In this document: positions 23,090-33,725 of the stretch, piece by piece
Layout: every line of letters begins with the position of its first letter
Position numbering within the stretch: the first letter of the stretch is position 1
Assembly (NCBI RefSeq): GCF_905220565.1
Contig: NC_059416.1
Coordinates: 7,130,001-7,194,000 of the forward strand
From: Melitaea cinxia
Lineage: Eukaryota > Arthropoda > Insecta > Lepidoptera > Nymphalidae
DNA: 64,000 bases
Direction: 5' to 3'
Notes under the pieces: generated by a model
What the model was told of the DNA's origin: nothing
What the model saw: the letters and a program-made list of their open reading frames with translations, nothing else
The model's database searches: none
Position numbers and translations under genes: made by a program

Positions 23090-23754
23090 TTTTATATAAT
23101 ATTTAGTATTTGCATTTATTTAAAGCTTGGCTTTATCTATATCTGTATAGGTATCTAGATATAAATAAAAATGAAATGTACCTGTACTATAGTAAATTGG
23201 ATATTTTTTGTGGTTGTTATTATTAGGACGAGGTTTGTATAAAATTAAAACTTGAAAAATTAAATCGATATATTCCCGAAAAAAATTACGGTTCGAAGTT
23301 CGCTGGGTAAGTTAGTTATTAATAAACTAACCATAAACACTCAAACATTACCCTTATCTGCTGTATTGTTTTGTACACAATTGTGGGTCATACTTGAAAG
23401 GGCCTCGATTATTAGCGAGGTAATGTATTGGTTCGTTATCCACAAATTTCTGTCTGTATTTCATCTGAATCACTAAAGTGTTTTTACGAAGTTATCCTCT
23501 ACTACAGAGCACGTGTTGAATTTTAAGTGTTGTCACATGAAAACTGCGGTGTCAGATCGAAGTTTAGTACCACCATGCATATCATATAATTATATATGCA
23601 GGCATTCTATTCGCAGTGCTATCTCGGCTTTGTGTGATTTCGCTATATTTAAATATTTTATAAAGCCAAGACTTCTGAATATAATTATTTTTACGATTAT
23701 TTCAATTTGTATATTTTCATACACCTTTAATTAGAGCTTAATTTTTTTTTTCAG

Positions 23755-26700
23755 TTTCATCTTGTGACCGTAGAATCATAAACGGTAATGAAGTTACTGC
23801 TGATAAAAGTTACATGGTAAGATTTAATGAATAATTTGTTTCTAAAGATTTTAAAAGCTCATTTTACATTCAGTTTACACACGCGGTAAGAGTAATATTG
23901 TAACTAAAGTTAGCCCTAGGCCTTTTTGGCCGTTTGACATTTGCGAATGCTGCCTACACTGGGTTTAAAATATGCGATACATAAAAGATGTCGTACTATT
24001 TTCCAAAAATAGTTCAGAAGACTCTTCATGAATCTTAATGAAGATTTTATAATTGTGTTTGCTCGCAAACGAAAAAACCGACTTCAATTATATCGACAAG
24101 TAATACAACGTAAGTAGATGAAAAAAATTAACAAACGCACTAGTCGTCACTACGATTTTCGAGGGTTTTCCTCGATTTCTCTGGGATCCCATCATCAGAT
24201 CCTGGTTGCCTTATCATGGTACCACACTGGGGATATCTCCTTTCTAACAAAAAAAAAAAGAATTATCAAAATCGAAAAAAATACGGTCGAATTGAGTAAC
24301 GTCATCCTTTTTTGAAGTCGGTTAAAAATAGTGCTTATATGAACAATTTTTAATTTTAATTAAAATGAACTAAATTTTAAGGTATATCTTGCAAAATCTA
24401 ACACATCTACTCGTGGTGACTCCTGGATCTGCGGGGGTGTGATCATAAGCGATTGGTTTGTCTTGACGTCCGCTGCTTGTGTTGAAGACGTAAAGTATAT
24501 GGTCGTGGTCTGGGGCTATAGGAATTATGTCAAATCGAGTGACCTAGATAAACATGAGTGTACAAGAAATTGCAAGAGGATTGTTACAACTTTGGTTCCT
24601 GAAGGTAATGATTTAAATACTGTCTATATGCGCTTTTTCCCCATGTAGGAAAAGGATCAGAGCTTAATCCATCGCACTGCTCCAATGCCGGTTTACCAAT
24701 AAATTCCCTACTATGAGTAACGATCATACATAATAACAACCGGGACCCACGCCTTAACGTGCTCTCCAAGGCACGGTGAGGAGACCCTCAAGGACTGCAT
24801 AAACACCCAGACCACGGTAAACATCTGTGTGGCCAATACAAATATTTTTTATGTGCGGTGATCGAACCCGCGAAGCCAGCGCAACAGCCACAAACCAGTG
24901 CTCTGACCTTTGCGCTAACACGTGGTCTTATTTATATAACGCAAAACTTGAGAACGGCCAGATTAATTCTGCTGTTTTTTTGCAACTTTTTTGGGTAGGT
25001 ATATTAGTTTAGCCTAAGTTAATCTAGCCTGAACTATATGACTTAGAATTTGTTCAGCCTTTTTTACCTTTGAGTTGACACAAAGAAAGAAGTCCTATTT
25101 CTAATTCTTGATAAAAGTCATTTGGCAACGTTCTCGCGCTAAACATTGACACTGAAGGGCAAATATAAAATATATAGCAATAAAATAAAATTTTGTATTA
25201 TTTTAAATTTAGATTATCAATTGTCTTACAACAAAGTAGAGCAATGGGCTAAACTTGACATAGCGATTGTTGAAGTTGAGATCCCTTTCGACTATTCTTC
25301 ATCAGTGTGTATGTATAAACCGGAAAAAATTAAAATCAATTTCGATGTTAAGTACGAAGCAGATGGTATAGATGTCACAATGTTAGGATGGGGACACTCA
25401 AAGAAATGGACCGAGGTAAGATATTATTTTAAAATTATTTATTTTCCATCCTTTAATTCCATATATTTCGATTTCACCATATTGTGAGAATTCACGCAAT
25501 TGGATGCAATTTGTTTTGCTTGAAAACCTTGGTACATTTAAGTACATGGGTATTTTATGACCTGTTAGGTCTATTTTTACCCGACTGCCAAGGAAGGGTT
25601 ATGTTTTTCGCGCGTATCTTGTATGTATGTTTGTATGTTTGTATGTAATATTCTTTACTACCTCATATTTCCAGAACCACTGAACGGATTTACATAATTG
25701 AGGTATCGTTAGGTTCGTCTTAGCTGCCCAAGTGTTCTTAGATAGGTGACATTAAACAAAATTAAACATGGCGGCTGCGCGAAGCCCTTGTAGTTAATGA
25801 AAAATTTTTTTTTTCTCGAATACTACAATATGGGTATCAAATTGAAGGGCACAATACAAGGATTTTAAAAAGGTATATCATGATTATTATTACCGTAATA
25901 CTAATAAAGAAATACAATATGTACGATTTTATTTTTGTGTACCCACACATTAGGAATTCTAAACATTTTTGAATATCATATCAAAAATTGACCGCTCTAG
26001 CGGGATTCGAACCCGCGTCTCCGACTGACCGTGTCGGCGCTCTAGCCAATTAAGCTATGGAACGATGTACCCGCTAGAGCGAAATTTTTTGATATGATGA
26101 TTTTTTTATTTTCGGTTTAAGCGAACTGTGGCGCCGTCTATAGTGAGTTCTTTACAGAGACCCGTAACTATTCAAAGTTTCATATTACAATGAAAATCTT
26201 TGACAGGAGACGACACCATGCTATTTTTAATATGTACGATTTTATTTTTGTGTACCCACACATTAGGAATTCTAAACATTTTTGATTATCATATCAAAAA
26301 TTGACCGCTCCAGCGGGATTCTATTTATTTCGCTGACTTTGTGTGCATATTAAATTTTTATCTTGTTCCAGCTTTTTCAGTTGATTTTCTATTAGTTGTT
26401 CTTCACGCAGGCGGGTTTTTTGTTTTTTTTTTTTTAATTATTATTTTAGTGTTATAAGTTGCTAGTTGTAGTCGTTATTTGCTAAGCTTAGTTTTGCTTA
26501 GGACATCTGGTACTAATAATCGTCCACTGCTGAAAATACTCCTTTTTGGGTGATATTATTCATAGAAGTAAAAATAACCATGATTTATAGGTAGAATATA
26601 GGTATATGGGGCTCTTCGGGGGGCGTTCATAAAATACGTGAGATGTTTAAGGGGGGGAGGGGGTCGAGTCAAATCTCATCTAATCTTACGTTGGAGGGGG

Positions 26701-29700
26701 GGGGGGGGGCAAATATCACGCATTTTTTCTGAATGAAACAAAAAAAATATACTATTTTGGTCCATTTAATCCAGATTGTACATGCTTAAGATTTAATCTT
26801 AAGCGTAATCGTAATACGATTGAGATCATTTACTAATTCGTTCGAAAGAAAATAATTTCATTCATACTTCGACGTTATACATCTACTGACTCTCTGATTT
26901 GTTGATTGTGTCTGATTACAAAATAATATCTTAATATATATAAATCTCGTGTCACAATGTTTGTCCTCAATGGACTCCTAAACCACTTAACCGATTATAA
27001 TAAAATTCGCACACCATGTGCAGTTCGATCCAACTTGAAAGATAGGCTATATTTTATTTTGATATATTAATTATTATATTTAAGAAAAAAATAAAGAAGG
27101 CGGTACAAAGTTCGCCAGGTCAGCTAGTAATAATATAAATAATTACTAGTCTTAACTAGTCGTAAATGAGAGCACGAAGCAAATTATTTTTTTTTTCTTT
27201 TTACAATAACAATCCAACGCGTTTACGTAAGAAACCCACATTTTGAAAAATCTCACGTGAGATTGGGGGATGGGAGAGGGGGTTGAATAAAATCTCACGA
27301 CATCTCACTAATTTATGGACGCCCCCTAGTTTGCATGAAAGAAATCATGATAGTTACTTATCGAATACTTTTAAAACATGACCAACTCATGTGTCACACT
27401 TTATTTAATACGGGACATACTTAATCTAAAAGGTTGCCTGGAAGTAATGGCAGATTTAGCGATTAAAGGCCTTCTCTTGCAACTAATAAAAGTTGGATAT
27501 TTTCATATTCGACTCGATATTTTGTTGCTTCTTGTTTTCTTATGTAATATTCTGTGCACGTATGAACTTCTCGTGTATGCCTGAACACAATATTTTCAGC
27601 AAGACAATCCTCCTCCCAGTCCCAGTCCTCTTTTTCACTAAAGATTCTATTATAAGATTAAAAAAAAATCTAATATTTTCTACAGGCCGATGCTAAAAAA
27701 GACTACAATCAAAAGACGCTTCATTATGCAGCGACTAAAATATTTAACAAAGAAAAATGTAAGAAATACTTCACGCAACCTGACCTCAGTAATCTCATAG
27801 ATACGTACATGATTTGTACGTATAATAAATACAAGTGGAATGACCATTACAACAAGAGTCAACGTAAACGTTATTCAAACTCTAGTGTTACTCTTGAATC
27901 TTTTATATATGTAAGTTTTTTTTTTTTAACTTTCTTACCCAAGTCGGCTTCCAAGATCGGCTTAATCATTTCAAGTACCTATTCTGATGAATGAAGCATA
28001 CTTTATAATAAGAATTTACTTCTTGAAATTACTTCTCAATCCATAATTATTTATGTATGTATCTATTTCATGTATGTATGTATTTTATGTATGTATGTAC
28101 ATGTTCATGTAAGTGTGTATGTAACCAAATATAGATGTATTTTATATTATTAATTCTGAATAAGTTTATAGATTTATAATCATTAATATTAATCACTCTT
28201 GTACTTCTGTGCCCCGCGGTAACAGCAATTCTCACCACCATTCTAGAGATAAGTTCGCCCTTGCCAACTTTCTTTGTAAATATGATTTTTACTTGTTTCT
28301 TTTTTATATACAAATTACATATTTTATATACATATTGTTTCTTTTTTATTTACATTTTATGTACAATAAAGAATATGATATATAATTACTGGTACTAAAT
28401 TTACTTTTAAAACCAGGCTTTCTAATTCAATACGCCTGTCTATTAGCCATGCGCATTCACTTACGATTTAAAAAATAAAATTAAAACACTATTTCCTTCA
28501 ATTTTATTACGTTACCCTTATGTATCTAGACACGTCGTTATTTTATTTCATCACTTTGAATTGTCATAATAATTCCTTATCCACATGTTTATGTTTGTCT
28601 ATAATCTCTTTAGATATACATATATTCATTTCCATGCAAATGTGTCCTATGTGTAAAAACGAGACACCTAAGGACATTATTTTTGTACCTTTTATTTTTG
28701 TTTTGATTGAATTTGTTATTTATAAAAAAAATATTGTATAACACTTTAACCTAAAATGAAATGAAACAGTTTGTAAAACGTCTTAAAGCTGAACACAATT
28801 CTTTTCTCTCAAAGAAAAGATTTAGAGCTTAACATCCCAAGCTGCTACTGCACATTGACATACTGTAGTACCTTAATACGGTAGGTAGATAGTTCAACAA
28901 TTTAATGGAAATCAAGTTTATAATAAAAATAATCATTATCAAGTAAATCAAATAATCATTATCAAGTAAATTTTTAGAAACTTCTCGAACTTGAAATAAT
29001 ATATAATTAGATATAATTAGATAATCTAAGCGTAGCAATATATTGTCAATTACAAAAGCACCAGTCAGTTCTTTGTCAGTTCGAAATATATTATTCCATA
29101 GCCTTTTGTAACCATCGGCTTGTTAGCTCGAATAGCTCGGCATTATCGGTCTTTTGGTAAAATTCAGTGCATTCATACAGCCAATTAATTATATTCATTT
29201 CAATGCATAACTGAAAGTACGTAGAATAGGAGAAACTTTTGCTTTTTACTTAACGGGAGATGAAATGTTTTTACAAGGTGATTTTAAAATTTGTGGAAGA
29301 TAAGAGATTTCATTATTAAACTTTACACGTTGACGTACTTACGATATTACACTAAGAGCTATGTTTATATGAATCTGATATTTTATTATGACATATACAT
29401 ATATTAATTTATACAATATATAGCCTTAATTATGGTATTTCTGTTCTTACTTTTTATCACATATTTTTTGTAAGTTAAAACATGGGATGCAACCTGTTCA
29501 GACACGCTGGCCCCTTCCCATCTACACGGAACCAACAACAGAGCTGTTGCGGCTTGTGAAGCGGCTGAAAAAACTAAAACATACAAATACAGGGGTCTAG
29601 GCTCCGAATATGATTTTGTCCCATTCGGTGTCGAGACCCTTGGTCCATGGGGTCCTAGTGCTATAACACTTTTTAAGGAAATAGCAAAAAGATTATTCGA

Positions 29701-29828
29701 CGTCACAGGAGACCGAAGAGCTGGCAGCTATTTCGGACAAAGAATTAGTCTAGCTATTCAAAGGGGGAACGCTGCCAGTATCTTCGGAACCTTGCCTGAA
29801 GGGACTCCTTTTAATAATAATTTTTAGT

Positions 29829-29886
<58 letters not shown>

Positions 29887-32800
29887 TTAAGCTTTTTTTT
29901 AGTTTTATGTAATTTAACTTTTTTTTTCGTAATAATTGTTTGTATATGCTATGTGCTATGTGCTCTATTTTAATTATTTTAATTTTTTAACGTATTGATC
30001 CTAAGTTAAAACATTTCTATAAAAAGAGAACTTCTTTTATCAACCAAATGTCAAAAGTCATCGTAAAATGCTCTATTTTCCAACTAGAAATTTTTTACAC
30101 ATATTTGATTTATTTTCTTAATATTTACAATTTGCATCTTTTATTTTACAGGTAAATGAAAATATAACTAACAATAAGACATTTTTTTCTGAAAGTATTG
30201 ATAATGATGAACATTCTTTAAGCATATTTAACGTTACTCGAAGGCACGGAATATGTCAGGTGAATTACTACTAGCATATTTTCGGTAAAAATAAGGACGT
30301 CTCCATTATAATTAACAGAACGTCGTCATTATAATTAGTAGAATAAACAAATGAATAAACATTAATTTGTTAATTAGAATTACACATATGGTTTTACCTT
30401 CTTTATATTTATAGATTGTCGAGTCGTAGCTTGATGTTTTATAGCGTACATAACATTTTACCGGTTAAAATTTTTAAAAAAGTATTTAAATGTTGACAGT
30501 ATTTTGATATGTAATGATCAGTATACTTTCTGGTTGCTGTGTTACGCTATTATACTTGCCATTTTTTTATATTATTTATATTTACTATGAATAAATCAAA
30601 ATCAATATAATAGGATAAGCTCAAGGGAATAAAAACTTTAGACTCGAAAATTTGTAAGGATAAATGTATAGATGAATATTTGTCAACTTATACTACTAAA
30701 GTTTTAAACTACTAAACCAATTAAAATGAAAATTGTTACCCAGGTAAAGAATTGAAAATTGGATTAAAATGTACGTTAGAATAAATCCCGGATGACATAG
30801 AATTCTACCCAAGACCATTGTGCTCTTCTAGTTTTAAGTGCTATCTTCTATTTATTTATTTATTTTATTAACATACATGAAAGAATATAAATTACAACCA
30901 CTAATAATAAGATGTCACAAATAATAAATAAAATAATATAATCAAATCTTATACGAGTATATAAAATTCTCGTGTTACAATGTTAGTTACCATACTCCAC
31001 CGACACGGCTGAACCGATTTTTATGAAATATTGTGTGCTTATCTGGTAGGTCTGAGAATCGGCAAACATCTATTTTTCATACCCCTAAGTTATATGTGGG
31101 CATTAAGGAGGTTAATAACATATATGCCATGCCAAAACAACGTTTTGGAGTCAGCTAGTAATAATACAATAATATAATCACTATAATCCTATAAATTTGG
31201 TATATTTATTGTACTATTATAATTATTTCTAGAACGACCACGGAGGTCCTCTCGTCACGAAGATAAATGGTGTAGACTTTGTAATTGGTGTAGCCTCTGT
31301 GTTCAGGGTGAACAGTCGGTCCGAATGTGTACCTCCATTCCTCTTCACGAGCACAGCGCGAAACAAGATGTTTATTGAGTGCATCCTTGGTGAAGAAGAG
31401 TAAGCTTAGATTTTGAATTTAGTATGTCTTTCAGTTTATCGACACGTTTACGAAACAATTTTATCTAAGGTAGCCAGCCATTCGCCATTATCTAAGGTTC
31501 TCCTAAATCCTATAGTATTACAGATTTTCATAGAATTGCCGTTACAGTGATCACAAATTTGAAAGGCTCATAGACATATATTTCGAGCAGTAGTGTATCC
31601 GTAGTTACAAAGACTGAGTCAGGACTACCAAGACACCAGATTTTAGGCATTAATGCTTAGGAACTACGTAACTCTATTAAATTTTGATTTATAAATGAGA
31701 ATAATTTGAAAAATATTTTTTTTTTTCAATTCTTGTAGAATATCTTTTAATAAGCAGTAAACACACAAGTTGAATAAAATTTTAATTATTTATTAATTTT
31801 TTTTTTAATTTTTGAAAAAATGAAATTGAAGAATTATAGACGTGCAAAGATTATCAGTATGAGTTTGCGAACAAAATTTAAGCCAATTCTTCTTAAAGAT
31901 TACGCGGAATCAATCATTTCAAATTTTTTTAACAAAAATTTCAAGAGCTTAAAGCTGAGTTTCGATTTGTATGTGGGAAAGTGCTAACGGAAATAACTTT
32001 TTTTGGTCCTTACCAGAGTTCCTAACTCAATTCAGAATTTTTAGCACTCAAGTATTTAAGATGAAAAATAGTAAATCTTAATAGCAATTTTATGTTCAGC
32101 TATAATTATTTCGTTTTAAGTCAAACATTTTTTTAGTCAACAATTCAAAAAATATTCACAGTTTTTTAATATGATGCTTACTTATGTTATTTTACTAATG
32201 TCACGTAGTGCTATTGCTATCTCTATTCTAGCATTGTAAAATTATTTCTGTATCGCTTTTCCACTGAAAGTTTCAGTTGGCCGAGAGCCGGCATTAAGGA
32301 TAGACCTACGCTCGGTGAATATACAAATCAGACGACGAGGTAGATGTACTTCTATAAATACTATTCGATTAACCTCGTATCTGGATCATTAAGTTTCTAG
32401 AAAACTTTTTTGTGTCGAAGGTTCATAGAAGAATAACGGAGTAAGGGATGCACTTGACAAACCGTTCTATCATTGACTAAAATGAAGTATCGAAATGTTT
32501 GTACGCGCATAACTTCTAGATAACTTCACCAATATGGACCGATTGGAATAATTCTTTTTTTTGTCGTTGTGTTCGTTTTTGTGTTGAGTTTGTACAAAAG
32601 TAAATTAAAAAAAAATCGACATATTCACGAGAAATAAAAATGCTTGTACGAAGATCGCGTCAGCTACTTTTAAATAGTTTTTATCTAATTCTAGACTAGA
32701 AACGTATGTTAGTCTTTTCTTGCTATTTTCTGTTTCACCTAAACAAGTACTTAATTTGTATGTATTATTATATATTAGTATCAGTTGACTGGCGGCATTT

Positions 32801-33035
32801 CTTATGTTTATTGACATGTTAAAACTTGGGGATGCTATTTTAACCATGTCGTTTACAATAATACAATACAATTTAATATATATGAAATAATAATAATAGC
32901 ATTAAATATTTTAATTTTAGTACTGGGAGAAGAAGAAATTCTATATGTGATAAGCCAGCAAAAGAGAGAGGATTCAATATTCTACGCACAAATGTGTATT
33001 GGCCAGATCGAACTCATAGGTACACCTCGACCTAA
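23755..33035 (+). CDS. S1-family serine protease homolog, catalytically dead, 5'-partial
   Basis: Exons: 23755-23816, 24382-24604, 25213-25415, 27686-27910, 30152-30259, 31233-31399, 32921-33035; phases agree. Chymotrypsin-fold landmarks are present: an activation site DRR-IINGNE, the core WICGGVIISDWFVLTSAAC, DIAIVEVE, MLGWGH and CQNDHGGPLV. The catalytic Asp is kept in DIAI. The usual TAAHC reads TSAAC (His to Ala) and GDSGGP reads NDHGGP (Ser to His), so hydrolysis is not expected. It should be a secreted non-catalytic homolog; some such proteins act as cofactors or binding proteins, but a role here is unknown. The stretch between MLGWGH and the Ser loop is about 110 residues, longer than usual. 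The signal-peptide exon was not found. An alternative end is the in-frame TAA at 31401-31403; I prefer splicing because GTAAGC lies at 31400 and the next exon is in phase. Confidence 0.82.
24055..24323 (-). repeat. CGACTTC-type dispersed repeat, short copy in protease intron 1
   Basis: GTGTTTGCTCGCAAACGAAA precedes AACCGACTTCAA (24076-24087), and the right end is its exact reverse complement TTGAAGTCGGTT (24312-24323). One internal unit (CTCGATTTCTCTGGGATCCC through GGGGATATCTCC) corresponds to the unit that is tandemly duplicated at 38877-39195. Confidence 0.65.
24629..24930 (-). mobile_element. tRNA-derived SINE in protease intron 2
   Basis: On the + strand it runs from CCCCATGTAGGAAAAGGATC through CTTAACGTGCTCTCCAAGGC and CCAGACCACGGTAAACATC to GATCGAACCC (reverse of box B) and GCGCTAACACGTGGTC. 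It lies just 25 bp after the splice donor at 24605. Confidence 0.75.
25915..26015 (-). repeat. First copy of a 100-bp repeat carrying the tRNA-like 3' part
   Basis: The segment ATATGTACGATTTTATTTTT through GTACCCACACATTAGG and CATATCAAAAATTGACCGC recurs almost exactly at 26228-26323. The second copy stops inside GGGATTC, at the point where the first runs into the tRNA-like sequence. Confidence 0.8.
25992..26064 (-). repeat. tRNA-like sequence (tRNA pseudogene or SINE head), Thr-like
   Basis: On the - strand all arms fold: acceptor CGTTCCA with TAGAGCG (one mismatch), D arm GCTT/GAGC, anticodon stem CCGAC/GTCGG, and T arm GCGGG-TTCGAAT-CCCGC. Internal promoter boxes TAGCTTAATTGG and GGTTCGAATCC are good. 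The anticodon loop ACGGTCA would give anticodon GGT, but position 33 is C where functional tRNAs have U. No 3' CCA or clean T-stop follows. It is more likely tRNA-derived repeat sequence than a working tRNA gene. Confidence 0.6.
26228..26323 (-). repeat. Second copy of the 100-bp repeat, truncated in the tRNA-like part
   Basis: It is near-identical to 25915-26015 over the whole length, with GATTATCAT for GAATATCAT and CTCCAGC for CTCTAGC as visible differences. It ends at GGGATTC. Confidence 0.8.
26619..27326. mobile_element. MITE with imperfect 27-bp terminal inverted repeats in protease intron 3
   Basis: The left end reads GGGGGCGTTCATAAAATACG-TGAGATG. The reverse complement of the right end reads GGGGGCGTCCATAAATTAG-TGAGATG. 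Subterminal G-rich runs occur at both sides, and there is a perfect 16-bp palindrome AATCTCACGTGAGATT at 27249-27264. A helitron-like repeat (26931-27128) is inserted inside. No transposase is seen. Confidence 0.7.
26931..27128 (+). mobile_element. Helitron-like non-autonomous repeat nested in a MITE
   Basis: It starts TTAATATATATAAATCTCG-TGTCAC, contains CCACTTAACCGATTATAATAA, and ends GTTCGCCAGGTCAGCTAGTA. It is the same family as 8071-8274 and 30958-31159, more diverged. Confidence 0.55.
28052..28125. repeat. ATGT-rich degenerate microsatellite
   Basis: Repeated ATGTATGT units are broken by ATCTATTTC and ATTTT interruptions, in the protease intron between 27911 and 30151. Confidence 0.7.
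29480..29827 (+). pseudogene. LINE polyprotein C-terminal tail (115 codons)
   Basis: The frame is open to TAG at 29825-29827 and encodes DTLAPSHLHGTNNRAVAACE, VETLGPWGPSAITLFKEIAK and TGDRRAGSYFGQRISLAIQR. From memory this is the conserved tail found after the reverse transcriptase in some non-LTR element proteins, where it ends with an AIQRGNA motif. A decayed relative is on the - strand near 46900-47070. The 5' part, including all catalytic residues, is absent. Confidence 0.75.
29832..29885. repeat. AT dinucleotide microsatellite
   Basis: About 26 uninterrupted AT units begin a few bases after the stop codon of the LINE fragment and lie inside the insertion. Confidence 0.95.
30958..31159 (+). 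mobile_element. Helitron-like non-autonomous repeat (Lep1-type) in protease intron 5
   Basis: It opens GTATATAAAATTCTCGTG-TTAC, carries GGTAGGTCTGAGAATCGG and ATCTATTTTTCATACCCC, and closes AACAACGTTTTGGAGTCAGC-TAGT. The layout is the same as at 8071-8274. It ends 73 bp before the exon that carries the Ser-loop. Confidence 0.65.
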
Positions 33036-33125
33036 ATTAATTACTACATACTTTCATATATTGTTCATTACATATATTTTAAATATTTTGTTCCGTTATA
33101 TATATATATATGCGTTAGATCGATT

Positions 33126-33240
33126 TAGCCTGTAACATCCCACTGCTGGGGAGAGGCCTCTTTCTGAATGTAGGCGTAAAATCGGAGCCTAATCCATCAC
33201 GCTGCTTTTGCGGGTTGACAGATAAATTTTTGGGACCTAA
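33126..33240 (-). mobile_element. SINE tail fragment
   Basis: The phrases CCTGTAACATCCCACTGCTG, GAGGCCTCTTTCTG and CCTAATCCATCACGCTGC match the reverse complement of the long-tailed SINE 3' end. It is the tail only. Confidence 0.6.
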
Positions 33241-33380
33241 TACGTTAATACGTTAGACTAATAATAAAGACAATTTTTTCATTATTATTTAAGTCTGTAT
33301 GTAGTTATATCTATCTAGTATTATCTCCTATCTTATGTCTGTCAGTTAAGTTGGAATATTAGGTATAAATTTAATTTAAT

Positions 33381-33725
33381 TGAGGTAGGGCACAGCAGGA
33401 ATTTCCTGCTCAAAGTAGTGGGATAGTGCCTCGACCTTACAGAAGACCACAGCTAAATAATACTGTTTTCAAGCAGTATTGTGTTCCTGTTGGTGAGTAA
33501 GGTGACCAGAGCTCGTAGAGGGAATTGGGGATAGGGTCGGTAACGCACATGCGATACTTCTGGTGTTGCAGACGTCTATAAGCGGTATTTGCTTACCATG
33601 GTGAGCCGTACGCTTGTTTGGTGACTTATTTTACATGCTACCTATAAGCTACGGTAATTGCTTACCATCAGGTGACCCGTACGCTTGTTTGCCTACCTAG
33701 TTATATATATTAAAAAAAAAAAAAA
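33381..33725 (+). repeat. Dispersed repeat family C, nearly full copy with duplicated 3' part
   Basis: It begins TTGAGGTAGGGCACAGCAGG, runs through ATAATACTGTTTTCAAGCAG and GAGTAAGGTGACCAGAGCTC, and ends in an 18-A tail. The 3' segment with GCTTACCAT and CCGTACGCTTGTTTG occurs twice (about 33578-33632 and 33646-33700), a local duplication. Confidence 0.7.

Larger units (their letters stand above)
18500..23754. other. Intergenic region between Lst2 and the protease homolog
   Basis: No host coding exon could be supported. It holds family C (18771-19096), a SINE (19725-19915), an RTE-like tail (20812-21045), a MITE with 46-bp arms (21795-22390) and a second MITE (22893-23089). The missing first exon of the protease homolog may lie here, but no start codon with a matching donor phase was found. 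Confidence 0.5.
29471..30014 (+). mobile_element. 5'-truncated LINE insertion with 13-bp target-site duplication
   Basis: The direct repeat TAAGTTAAAACAT occurs at 29471-29483 and again at 30002-30014, delimiting an insert of 518 bp. The insert has an open C-terminal reading frame, an (AT)n tract and a short AT-rich 3' UTR. It lies in sense orientation in the protease intron before the exon at 30152. Confidence 0.85.

Noticed and set aside
23171..23240. An ATG-led short frame reading MKCTCTIVNWIFFVVVII, which looks like a signal peptide for the protease homolog
   Set aside because: No GT donor leaves it in the phase required by the exon at 23755, and the frame stops soon after. It may be chance.
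25992..26064. Functional tRNA-Thr gene
   Set aside because: Position 33 is C rather than U, one acceptor pair is mismatched, and the sequence is part of a duplicated, inverted-repeat structure. Called tRNA-like only.
32921..33019. Alternative frame reading LGEEEILYVISQQ, similar to the CILGEEE end of the previous exon, suggesting exon duplication
   Set aside because: The similarity is a short run of GAA codons in a different frame. The phase-consistent frame gives a different peptide.
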